Below, in pieces: positions 14,655-21,766 of a DNA stretch of 22,892 nt. Position 1 is the stretch's first letter. Every line of letters starts with the position of its first letter. The notes below the pieces were generated by a model. It ran no database searches. It was not told where the DNA came from and worked only from the letters and a program-made list of their open reading frames with translations. A program made the position numbers and the translations under genes. Location: NCBI GenBank assembly GCA_965658375.1, contig CBFHSD010000038.1, positions 1 through 22,892 of the forward strand. The letters run 5' to 3'. This DNA is from CBFHSD01 sp965658375. GTDB lineage: Bacteria; Bacteroidota; Bacteroidia; Flavobacteriales_G; Salibacteraceae.

Positions 14655-15794
14655 ATGATTACAGATAACACATCCTTAAAATTGGAGAAATTATTCCCTG
14701 AAGCGGAAGACTTTCTTCCAATCAACGGAACAGACTATATAGAGCTTATTGTTGGCAATGCCAAGCAAGCAGCTCACTTCTACAAAACAGCATTTGGTTT
14801 TCAAGATCTGGCTTACGCGGGTTTAGAAACAGGAGTAAAAGACAGAACGTCTTTTGTGCTTCAACAAGGAAAAATTCGTTTGGTACTTACTTCTCCAATG
14901 GGAGAAGGTGGCTGGATGAACGAACACCTAGACAAGCATGGTGATGGTGTTCAAGCAATTGCTCTTTGGGTAGATGATGCCACAAAATCTTGGGAAACGA
15001 CAACAAGTAGAGGTGCTAAATCTTACATGGAGCCACGCAAAGAAGAAGATGAAAATGGCCATGTGGTGTATTCAGGTATTCATACCTATGGTGAAACGGT
15101 TCACATCTTTGTAGAAAGAAACGACTATACAGGTATTTTCTTACCAGGGTTTAAGGCTTATGATAGTGGCTATCATCCAGAAGATGCAGGCCTACTTTAC
15201 ATCGACCACATGGTGGGGAATGTAGGTTGGAATGAAATGAATACGTGGGGTGAGTTCTACAGCAAAGTAATGGGCTTTACTCAATTGGTTTCTTTTGATG
15301 ATAAAGACATTTCTACAGACTACACTGCTTTGATGAGTAAGGTGATGACCAATGGAAATGGACGCATCAAATTCCCAATCAACGAGCCTGCTGAAGGCAA
15401 GAAAAAGAGCCAGATTGAAGAATACCTAGACTTTTACAATGGCGCTGGTGTACAGCACATTGCTGTAGCTACAAACGATATTGTGAAAACAGTAACACGC
15501 ATGAAAGATGCGGGTGTTGATTTCTTATACGTACCCGATACCTATTACGAAGATGTTCTGGACCGCGTTGGTGAAATTGAAGAAGATTTACAGCCATTGC
15601 GCGAGCGTGGAATCTTAATTGACAGAGATGATGAAGGGTACTTGTTACAGTTGTTTACAAAGCCTGTAGCAGATCGTCCAACTTTGTTTTTTGAGATTAT
15701 TCAGAGAAAAGGTGCACAAAGCTTTGGGAAAGGAAACTTCAAAGCCTTATTCGAAAGCATTGAGCGCGAACAAGAAAGCAGAGGAACGCTTTAA
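14655..15794 (+). CDS. hppD: 4-Hydroxyphenylpyruvate dioxygenase
   Basis: Iron(II) enzyme converting 4-hydroxyphenylpyruvate to homogentisate, the step before HmgA. The 379 residues hold two VOC domains: an N-terminal one (about 24-155; begins GTDYIELIVGNAKQAAHFY) and the catalytic C-terminal one (about 180-350). The metal ligands H185 (YIDHMVGNV), H268 (GVQHIAVAT) and E347 (LFFEIIQRKG) are present, as are the C-terminal family segments RGILIDRDDEGYLLQLFTKP and FGKGNFKALFESIE. It follows hmgA by 66 nt and is closed by a strong terminator. The remaining pathway enzymes (maleylacetoacetate isomerase, fumarylacetoacetase) are not in this window. Confidence 0.97.
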   Translation: MITDNTSLKLEKLFPEAEDFLPINGTDYIELIVGNAKQAAHFYKTAFGFQDLAYAGLETGVKDRTSFVLQQGKIRLVLTSPMGEGGWMNEHLDKHGDGVQAIALWVDDATKSWETTTSRGAKSYMEPRKEEDENGHVVYSGIHTYGETVHIFVERNDYTGIFLPGFKAYDSGYHPEDAGLLYIDHMVGNVGWNEMNTWGEFYSKVMGFTQLVSFDDKDISTDYTALMSKVMTNGNGRIKFPINEPAEGKKKSQIEEYLDFYNGAGVQHIAVATNDIVKTVTRMKDAGVDFLYVPDTYYEDVLDRVGEIEEDLQPLRERGILIDRDDEGYLLQLFTKPVADRPTLFFEIIQRKGAQSFGKGNFKALFESIEREQESRGTL

Positions 15795-15816
15795 TAAAGG
15801 CGTTCTCGATAAATAC

Positions 15817-15849
15817 AAAAGTCCTGGCAGCAACGTCAGGACTTTTTTT
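15817..15849 (+). terminator. Rho-independent terminator after hppD
   Basis: A 10-bp stem, AAAAGTCCTG with CAGGACTTTT, encloses a 10-nt loop and runs into seven T residues (15843-15849). A second hairpin (GAACGCTTT with AAAGGCGTTC, 15784-15805, loop AATA) spans the hppD stop codon but has no T tract of its own; it may protect the mRNA end. Confidence 0.92.
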
Positions 15850-15876
15850 ATTTTTAGGCCTACTTAATTCAATTGA

Positions 15877-17550
15877 TTGAAAAATAGAATTCCCCTTGCA
15901 TTCAAGTCTTTGGCAACAGTGTTCGCCAGTGTTCTACTGTGCGCAACAACACTTGCTCAGCCCACATTAAACGTGAATAACAACCAAAGCAAAAAAAATA
16001 GCGTGGAGGGAAACCTTATTGATGGGAAAAAGCAAGGGAGATGGAAGCTGTTTGATGGAGACAAAAACCTGCTGATAGATGCAAGCTTCATCAATGGCAA
16101 ACCCAACGGAACCTGGAAATACTATGCGAAAGATGGGGGCCTAAAATCAGTACAGTCTTTTACAGACGGATTGCCTTCTGGCACGTGGGTTTCTGTCACT
16201 CCTCAAAAACAAAAGCGCATGGTTATTTCACATTCGGCCATTAACAAGCCTTCTGAAGTTGCTTTGTATTATGCCAACGAGGTGTTTTCTCAATATACAG
16301 AATACAGCTATGCTGAAGGCGATACCCTGCGCTACGATAGTTATTACTATCCTAATGGAAATATTTTCGCTTATCGAACCAGAAAAAATATGGTTCCCAA
16401 CGGAAAACAGATTCTATACCATGAGAAAGGAGGGAAATTCGAAGATTTTGAATTCAAGAATGGAAAACTGCACCGTGTGAATGGGATGTTCAGTTTTTCT
16501 GGAAAGCGCTACAACAGCGGAACCTTTAGAGAAGGAGCAGGGAAACTATTTAGGTATTACCCCAACGGAAAACTTTTTGGCGAAGAGAACTACCAAGGTG
16601 GCGTAAAGCACGATTCTTCTTTCTACTACGACAATGACATTGTATCGGCTTTTGGAAGGTTTAAAGAGGGGAAGCCAGAAGGGTATTGGGAGATTCGGGC
16701 TTGGGATCATTCTGTAAGCAGACACTATGTTTTTGATACGCTACCGGGTTTGGACTACATCGTTATTGGAAAGCAAAAAGATTACGGAGAGCGAACCGTT
16801 GGTTTTATAAGAGACAATGACCCTGATAGCACGTGGATTTCTTATGACATTTACAACGAGCCTGCCGAAGCGATCTCCTATAAGTTTGGCGTTCCTCATG
16901 GCACCTACACCAAGTACTTTGGCAAATTAGTGGTTGCCGAAGGAGAATATAGATATGGACAGAAGTATGGAGATTGGAACTACTACAATACCTCGGGAAA
17001 CATTTCGCACAATGAGAAGCATTTTGCCGATATTACTTTTGATACAACTTGGAGAAACACTCCAGAAAAGGGCTACCGATTGCTTACAAATAAGCCTATT
17101 CCCTTAGAACAAGATGATTTGTATGAACCAATTCTTGTGAAAGAATGGGTGCAAGACATTCCAGGAACAGAGCTACTTAAAACATCAACCTCTCCTTACC
17201 GTGTAGAGCCAACTTGGATTTTGGTTAAGCGCGACATTCCATTGGTAGACGCTCCCTATTATAAAACAGCACAATTGTTCTCTTTAAAGTCGCATTGGAT
17301 CAATTACTTCAAAGAGAACACCATGCTTGACGCAGAGGTGGTTCAAAGCGATAGCATTCACGGAATGGTGATGGTTCGCTATAAAATAGATCCCTTTGGA
17401 GCAGTGAGTAATGTTGAGATTTTAAAAGGAATGGGACACGGAGTGGATGAAGCAGTGCGCAGCACTTACCTCAATCTTCCTCCTTTTAAGCCAGCTCAAC
17501 TTCAAGGAATGGCCTTTGCCATTTATAGAATTGAGGCCATTTATTTTTAA
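15877..17550 (+). CDS. Secreted MORN-repeat protein with TonB-like C-terminal domain
   Basis: A 557-residue exported protein. Residues 1-28 form a clear signal peptide (basic MKNR start, hydrophobic core, cleavage after LAQ). About 44-375 carry repeated MORN/YwqK-type units of the form G-x-W-x-x-Y/F-x-x-x-G (GRWKLFDGD, GTWKYYAKDG, GYWEIRAW, GDWNYYNTSG). Residues 490-557 resemble the TonB C-terminal domain (MVMVRYKIDPFGAVSNVEILKGMG, then PPFKPAQLQG). The TTG at 15877 is the only sensible start: a TGA codon is immediately upstream in frame and the next in-frame ATG is far inside. It probably sits in the periplasm or on the outer membrane. The MORN/TonB pairing is common in Bacteroidota but uncharacterised. 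A smaller MORN protein lies at 20392-20823. Confidence 0.78.
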   Translation: MKNRIPLAFKSLATVFASVLLCATTLAQPTLNVNNNQSKKNSVEGNLIDGKKQGRWKLFDGDKNLLIDASFINGKPNGTWKYYAKDGGLKSVQSFTDGLPSGTWVSVTPQKQKRMVISHSAINKPSEVALYYANEVFSQYTEYSYAEGDTLRYDSYYYPNGNIFAYRTRKNMVPNGKQILYHEKGGKFEDFEFKNGKLHRVNGMFSFSGKRYNSGTFREGAGKLFRYYPNGKLFGEENYQGGVKHDSSFYYDNDIVSAFGRFKEGKPEGYWEIRAWDHSVSRHYVFDTLPGLDYIVIGKQKDYGERTVGFIRDNDPDSTWISYDIYNEPAEAISYKFGVPHGTYTKYFGKLVVAEGEYRYGQKYGDWNYYNTSGNISHNEKHFADITFDTTWRNTPEKGYRLLTNKPIPLEQDDLYEPILVKEWVQDIPGTELLKTSTSPYRVEPTWILVKRDIPLVDAPYYKTAQLFSLKSHWINYFKENTMLDAEVVQSDSIHGMVMVRYKIDPFGAVSNVEILKGMGHGVDEAVRSTYLNLPPFKPAQLQGMAFAIYRIEAIYF

Positions 17551-17619
17551 AGCACTTTACCACGCTTTTCAAAACAAAACAGACTGCCGTTTCCTAATTT
17601 TTCGATTCATATGAAAAGC

Positions 17620-17627
17620 TAATTTTG
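17620..17627 (+). promoter_or_regulatory. Candidate -7 element for kdsD, implying a leaderless mRNA
   Basis: TAATTTTG matches TAnnTTTG and ends 6 nt before the ATG at 17634, the same spacing as at msrC. An in-frame TTG (17625) lies inside the box. Confidence 0.55.
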
Positions 17628-17633
17628 GCCTTG

Positions 17634-18584
17634 ATGAAATCAGATACGCAAATGCAGTTGAAACAATCCATTCAAGAAACCTTTGAGATAGAAATTGAAG
17701 GCTTAAAGCATATCCAAAGCCAAATAGACGAAGCCTATATTCAAGCGATTGATTTGATTTTAGAGTGCGCTGGAAAAGTCATCATCTCTGGAATGGGTAA
17801 AAGCGGATTGATTGGACAGAAAATGGCAGCCACCTTTGCAAGCACTGGAACAAGTTCGTTTTTTGTTCATCCTGGTGAGGCAGCTCACGGAGATATGGGT
17901 ATGATTACCAAAGACGATGTTTTGATTCTCTTGTCTTATTCAGGAGAAACCGAAGAGCTACTAAGGTTACTGGCGTATCTAGACCATAACAAAATTAAAA
18001 CCATCGGTATCAGCGGAAATCCAGAAAGTACGCTGGCTCAAAACACCCATGTGCACATCAATGCCCATATCAACAAAGAAGCTTGTCCGCTAGAGCTGGC
18101 TCCTACAACGAGTACCACAGCCACTCTGGTAATAGGCGATGCGCTTGCCGTAGCGTGCATGCATGCCAGAGGCTTCAAAAAAGAAGATTTCGCTCGTTTT
18201 CACCCAGGTGGATCTTTGGGTAGAAAGCTCTTGACACGGGTGGGTGATGAAATGCGCACAGCGCACTTACCATTTGTAGATGAGTCGATTTCTGCAGAAG
18301 CTTTACTCATTGCCATTAGTGAAGGCAAATTGGGGATGGCTATTGTGGGAACACCCCAAGCTCCTATTGGAATTATAACCGATGGTGACTTACGTAGAGG
18401 TCTCCAGAAACATGGCAACCTCAAAGCATTTGAGCTTACTTCTTGGATGACACCGGAACCAATTGTAGTGAATCAAACCCAAAAATTGGTTGAGGTAGAG
18501 CAGATGATGAAAGAAAAAAGAATCACAGTAGTTTTAGTGAAAGACGACCAAGAGATTGTTGGTGTCTACCAAATCTTTAATTGA
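17634..18584 (+). CDS. kdsD: Arabinose-5-phosphate isomerase (KdsD/KpsF)
   Basis: Cytosolic isomerase converting ribulose 5-phosphate to arabinose 5-phosphate, the first step toward KDO of lipopolysaccharide. From ATG 17634 it has 316 residues: a SIS domain (about 30-180) and two CBS domains (about 205-316). The residues shown to matter in E. coli KdsD are all present: K56 (GMGKSG), E108 (SGETEELL), E149 (KEACPLE) and H190 (RFHPGGSLGR). A TTG nine bases upstream is in frame but lies in the promoter box, so the ATG is used. The 3' end overlaps the convergent ClC gene by 8 bp. A family 9 glycosyltransferase earlier in the window may act on the same surface glycan. Confidence 0.95.
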   Translation: MKSDTQMQLKQSIQETFEIEIEGLKHIQSQIDEAYIQAIDLILECAGKVIISGMGKSGLIGQKMAATFASTGTSSFFVHPGEAAHGDMGMITKDDVLILLSYSGETEELLRLLAYLDHNKIKTIGISGNPESTLAQNTHVHINAHINKEACPLELAPTTSTTATLVIGDALAVACMHARGFKKEDFARFHPGGSLGRKLLTRVGDEMRTAHLPFVDESISAEALLIAISEGKLGMAIVGTPQAPIGIITDGDLRRGLQKHGNLKAFELTSWMTPEPIVVNQTQKLVEVEQMMKEKRITVVLVKDDQEIVGVYQIFN

Positions 18585-20352
18585 TATCGTAAAACTCTTG
18601 CAAGTGCTTTCTATAGGCAGTAAAGAGCTTTGATTTAGAGACAAACCCTAAGTATTTCCCCCTTTCGGTTAGTACGGGTAAGTTCCAAGCGTGACTGCTG
18701 TCAAATTTTTGCATCACCTTTTCCATGTTGTCAGAGAGGTAAATCTGCTCCGGTGCAGCCGTCATATAGTCATGCACCAAGGTAGATTCGTACTTTTCGG
18801 TTTCAAACATTACTTGTCGCACATCATTCAGGTTCACAACACCTAGAAAAAGGCCTTCTTCATCAACCACAGGAAAAATATTTCTTGAGTTTTTAGAAAT
18901 GGCACTCACTAAATCTCCCAAGCTATCATAAGGGTGAATCACTTCAAAATTCAATTCGATTTCATCCTTCAAGGTCATAAGGGTAAGCACTGCTTTATCT
19001 TTGTGATGAGTTAAAAGTTCACCACGCTGGCTTAATTGCCGCGTGTAGATATTGGTGGGTGAGAAGTACTTGGCGGTAATAAAGCTGATGCTTGATACAA
19101 TCATGAGAGGGATGAAAAGCTCATAGCCTCCAGAGACTTCTGCTATTAAGAAAATAGCCGTTAAAGGTGCATGTAGAACCCCAGCCATGACTCCACACAT
19201 GGCTACAAGGGTAAAGTTTCTGACAGAAAGGTTGATGTTGAGCGAATTGCCCAATGTGGCAAAAGAATAGCCAACGGTAGAACCTATGAAAAGAGCTGGA
19301 GCAAAAATACCCGCAAAACCACCACCTTTAATGGTAAAAGAGACAGCCAATGCTTTTGCCAATGCCAATCCAATAAGGATAAGAACAATAAGAGAAGAAG
19401 ACTCTGTAGAGATGAACCACAGGCCATTTTTAAAAGGGGCGATGTCATTTTGGATAAGGCCGTTGATCAAATCGTAACCCTCACCGTAAAGATGAGGAAA
19501 GAGGTAGACTAAAATGCCCAATAGTGAACCAGCTGCCAACGCCCTTAACCAAACGTTCGAAATGCGCTCTGAGAGAGACGCCACTTGAAAATAAATTTTG
19601 TTGAAATACACAGAGATCAAGCCGCTAAGTAAACCAAGAAGAATATAGAAAGGAATGTCAACGCTATTGAAGGGGTCTACCAATGAAAACTTAAATAAGG
19701 TTTCTGTTCCAAGGAAAAAGCGAGAGGTCACAGTGGCACCTAAAGAAGCGATGAGCAGCGGAATGAGAGAGGTAGCTGTAAGATCTATCATCATCACTTC
19801 AACAGCAAAGATGATAGCGGCAATAGGGGCATTAAAAATGGCACCTAAAGATGCAGAAGCTGCACAGCCAATAAGGATAATTTTTGTTTTGTGATTTTGT
19901 TTCAGCCATTGGCCAATAGTAGAAGCTATACCACTTGTGCTTCCAACAGCGGGACCCTCTAATCCGGCAGATCCTCCAAAACCAACAGTAATGATGGCTG
20001 CTACCACACTGCTCCAAATAGAATAGCGCTCAATATTTCCATTGTTTTTAGAAATGGCGTGCAAGGCATTTGGAATACCGTGGTCAACTGGTTTACGGAT
20101 AAGAAATTTGATAACGATGAGGGTCAGGAAAACACCTATGAGTGGAAGAGCAAAATATTGAATGTCTCTCGCGCTTTCAATGTTGTTGAGCAAGGCATTT
20201 TGCACCAAACGCACCCCGTTTTTAAGCACAACTACTGCCAAAGCCGAAAAGATTCCAATGGCCAGAGCAATTAAATAAAGAAACTGCTTGTTGCTTAAGC
20301 GCTGGGCTCTCCATATTAAGAGTTTACGCGCATAAATCTCAACCTTGTGCAT
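18577..20352 (-). CDS. ClC-family chloride channel with C-terminal CBS pair
   Basis: A 591-residue membrane protein: about ten or more hydrophobic helices (about 24-430), then two CBS domains (about 462-515 and 528-585). Selectivity-filter motifs are recognisable: GSAGLEGPAVG with the gating Glu E132, HGIPNAL (91-97) in place of GSGIP, and GGGFAGIFAPAL (343-354). In the FNAPIAAIIFAVEVM helix (173-187) the position matching the E. coli proton glutamate E203 is V186, as in ClC channels rather than H+/Cl- exchangers. It sits in the cytoplasmic membrane; the CBS pair may bind adenine nucleotides and gate it. The gene converges on kdsD with an 8-bp overlap and follows the MORN gene by 39 nt, so it may belong to that transcript. 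Confidence 0.92.
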   Translation of the reverse strand: MHKVEIYARKLLIWRAQRLSNKQFLYLIALAIGIFSALAVVVLKNGVRLVQNALLNNIESARDIQYFALPLIGVFLTLIVIKFLIRKPVDHGIPNALHAISKNNGNIERYSIWSSVVAAIITVGFGGSAGLEGPAVGSTSGIASTIGQWLKQNHKTKIILIGCAASASLGAIFNAPIAAIIFAVEVMMIDLTATSLIPLLIASLGATVTSRFFLGTETLFKFSLVDPFNSVDIPFYILLGLLSGLISVYFNKIYFQVASLSERISNVWLRALAAGSLLGILVYLFPHLYGEGYDLINGLIQNDIAPFKNGLWFISTESSSLIVLILIGLALAKALAVSFTIKGGGFAGIFAPALFIGSTVGYSFATLGNSLNINLSVRNFTLVAMCGVMAGVLHAPLTAIFLIAEVSGGYELFIPLMIVSSISFITAKYFSPTNIYTRQLSQRGELLTHHKDKAVLTLMTLKDEIELNFEVIHPYDSLGDLVSAISKNSRNIFPVVDEEGLFLGVVNLNDVRQVMFETEKYESTLVHDYMTAAPEQIYLSDNMEKVMQKFDSSHAWNLPVLTERGKYLGFVSKSKLFTAYRKHLQEFYDIN

Positions 20353-20356
20353 GATG

Positions 20357-20364
20357 CAAAGGTG
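20357..20364 (-). promoter_or_regulatory. Weak candidate -7 element for the ClC gene
   Basis: On the minus strand CACCTTTG has one mismatch to TAnnTTTG and ends 4 nt before the ATG at 20352, the same place as the queA and omega-amidase boxes. The mismatch at the first T lowers confidence. Confidence 0.3.
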
Positions 20365-20391
20365 ATGTTTTATGTGATATAAGAATTGATA

Positions 20392-20823
20392 TTAGTGCTG
20401 CTTTTCTTCCAGCAGTTTTCCAGTAGAATCAAAAGTTTTCCAAACTCCCGAAGGCATTCCCTTGGTGTACTGTTGAACTTCTTTTAAGGTGCCATCTGCA
20501 TAAAAAAGCTCTGTCTTACCATGCTTTACCCCATCTTTCATGTGAGTGATTAGCGTAGTTGTTCCCTGTGGACTTTTCCCGAGATAGTAAGCTTCTAAGC
20601 CGTTTTTAACATGAATGTAAAGCTTGTTGCTTTGGTCTTCTCCATTGAAATCAAGCACTCCTGTAAAAGGAGTGCCATTCATTTCATATTCTGGAGCTTT
20701 AAGCTGCGTATTGTAGTTGATTTGTACCTGATTCTGTAAAACGGTATCAGCCAAATCGCTTCCGCTTAATTGAGCGAATGAGAAGAGAGGACTGCATACG
20801 ATACCTAAAATTAAATACTTCAT
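20392..20823 (-). CDS. Small secreted MORN-repeat protein
   Basis: A 143-residue protein with a signal peptide (MKYLILGIVC core, cleavage probably after FAQ, residue 18). The C-terminal half (about 95-143) holds two MORN/YwqK-type units: GVKHGKTELFYADGTLKEVQ and GMPSGVWKTFDSTGKLLEE. Proteins like this are often labelled YwqK-family antitoxin in databases, but no toxin partner is seen here and export argues against that role. It lies 51 nt after the lipoprotein gene and 39 nt before the ClC gene, all on the minus strand, so the three could share a transcript. It echoes the repeat region of the large MORN-TonB protein at 15877. Confidence 0.75.
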   Translation of the reverse strand: MKYLILGIVCSPLFSFAQLSGSDLADTVLQNQVQINYNTQLKAPEYEMNGTPFTGVLDFNGEDQSNKLYIHVKNGLEAYYLGKSPQGTTTLITHMKDGVKHGKTELFYADGTLKEVQQYTKGMPSGVWKTFDSTGKLLEEKQH

Positions 20824-20874
20824 CTTGGCTTTCTTTTTATTGAAACTAAGACGACCAATTTAATAAAAGGTGGT

Positions 20875-21285
20875 TTAATGTTCTTCAATTTCAAAATCTA
20901 CTTCCTGAGTACTACTAGAATTTCCTGCCTCGTCAAGTGCAATAACAATGAAATGGTGAAAGCCAGTGTCTGCATCTAAAGGAACAATGAATTCGTCTTT
21001 AATGGTTTGCGACATGCCGTTTAAGTCATACGTCCTGCTTTCTTCCCACTCATTTTGAACTTTGTGCGTGTGTCCATCTTCAGAGAAATGAATTTCTACT
21101 TTCATTTGAGAAAGCGCTTCATTGTCACTTGCAGAGGCTTCGAAGTGAATGGTGTCTCCATGATCAAAATGATCGTCTTCATTTGGAGAGATAATGTTTA
21201 CGGTAGGTGCTGTAGAATCTGTATCGTCATCTTTATTACATGCAATCAATCCTAGACCTAAAAATAGAAAGGGGATATATTTCAT
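20875..21285 (-). CDS. His-rich lipoprotein, probably DUF4625-type
   Basis: From the ATG at 21285 the protein is 136 residues with a lipoprotein signal (MKYIPFLFLGLGLIAC, acylated C16), an Asp-rich spacer and one Ig-like beta domain (TAPTVNIISPNEDD to the end). It carries nine His, several paired or alternating with acidic residues (HFDHGDTIH at 39-47, EDGHTH at 69-74, HH at 110-111), which suggests metal binding. The frame is open upstream to 21402, but that longer start would cross both divergent promoters and hide the lipobox. It is divergent from the Fur-family gene and TonB receptor, sharing a putative operator, so a role in capturing the metal for the receptor is a fair inference. The domain name is from memory. 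Confidence 0.72.
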   Translation of the reverse strand: MKYIPFLFLGLGLIACNKDDDTDSTAPTVNIISPNEDDHFDHGDTIHFEASASDNEALSQMKVEIHFSEDGHTHKVQNEWEESRTYDLNGMSQTIKDEFIVPLDADTGFHHFIVIALDEAGNSSSTQEVDFEIEEH

Positions 21286-21300
21286 TGTGTCATTTTTCAG

Positions 21301-21333
21301 CAAATCTAGGTGAATTTTTCTCTTGTGCAACAA
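21301..21333 (-). promoter_or_regulatory. Promoter of the His-rich lipoprotein gene
   Basis: On the minus strand TAGATTTG (21308-21301) matches TAnnTTTG, with tandem TTGTTG (21333-21328) giving spacers of 19 or 22 nt. The ATG is 16 nt from the first box base boundary. The -33 region overlaps the palindrome at 21326-21340. Confidence 0.6.
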
Positions 21334-21350
21334 TGTTTCATTTATATTTG
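21323..21350 (+). promoter_or_regulatory. Promoter of the Fur-family gene and TonB receptor
   Basis: TTG (21323-21325), a 17-nt spacer and TATATTTG (21343-21350) fit the flavobacterial consensus. The GTG start follows after 5 nt, so the mRNA should be leaderless or nearly so. Confidence 0.6.
21326..21340. promoter_or_regulatory. Candidate Fur/Zur operator (7-1-7 palindrome)
   Basis: TGCAACA-A-TGTTTCA is an inverted repeat with 6 of 7 pairs matched around one central base, the 7-1-7 form used by Fur-family repressors and similar in outline to actinobacterial Zur boxes that start with TG and end with CA. It fills the spacer between the -33 and -7 elements of the regulator promoter and covers the -33 of the divergent lipoprotein promoter. 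Confidence 0.5.
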
Positions 21351-21355
21351 TAGCT

Positions 21356-21766
21356 GTGAATAATACTGAGTTATTGAAATCGTATGATTTGAGGTATTCC
21401 AAAACTAGAAATGGGGTAGTGGAAGTATTTCAAAATACCAAACGGGCCTTAAGTCACCCTGAGATAGAGACGCTATTGAACCAAGAGGTAGATAGGGTCA
21501 CCCTTTACAGAACCCTTCATGCTTTCGAAGAGCATGGCTTGGTCCATACAGTTTTAGATGCCAATGGAGGGATGAAGTATGCCTTTTGTGGTGCCTCATG
21601 TTCTCGAAAAGCACACAGAGATTCACACCTTCATTTTGAGTGTGAAAAATGCAAGTCTACCGAGTGTTTGAATCAAATATCTATCGAGGTTCCCTTGCTG
21701 CCTGAAGGCTATTCAGCCAATAAAATTCACTTTTTAGTTACGGGAGTGTGTTCTAAATGCGCATAG
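21356..21766 (+). CDS. Fur-family metal-dependent repressor, probably Zur-like
   Basis: From GTG 21356 the protein has 136 residues: an N-terminal winged helix (about 1-75, with RYSKTRNGVVEVF and RVTLYRTLHAFEEHGLVH) and a C-terminal metal domain. Two CxxC pairs for structural zinc are present, C96/C99 (HLHFECEKC) and C132/C135 (VCSKC), plus H87, H91 and H93 for metal sensing and an extra C104. Starts further upstream (TTG 21323) would lie in the promoter's -33 box. The gene overlaps the TonB receptor by 10 nt, so the two are made together. Zinc is suggested by the receptor type and His-rich lipoprotein; iron or manganese cannot be ruled out. Autoregulation is likely through the palindrome in its promoter. 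Confidence 0.85.
   Translation: MNNTELLKSYDLRYSKTRNGVVEVFQNTKRALSHPEIETLLNQEVDRVTLYRTLHAFEEHGLVHTVLDANGGMKYAFCGASCSRKAHRDSHLHFECEKCKSTECLNQISIEVPLLPEGYSANKIHFLVTGVCSKCA

Noticed and set aside
17564..17619. Inverted repeat GCTTTTC/GAAAAGC upstream of kdsD
   Set aside because: Only 7 bp with a 42-nt gap in A/T-rich sequence; no better than chance and no T tract after it.
20392..20823. YwqK-family antitoxin of a toxin-antitoxin pair
   Set aside because: It has a signal peptide and no toxin-like partner; the name is a database label for MORN repeats.
21286..21402. Longer start for the His-rich lipoprotein
   Set aside because: It would remove the N-terminal lipoprotein signal and run across both divergent promoters and the operator.
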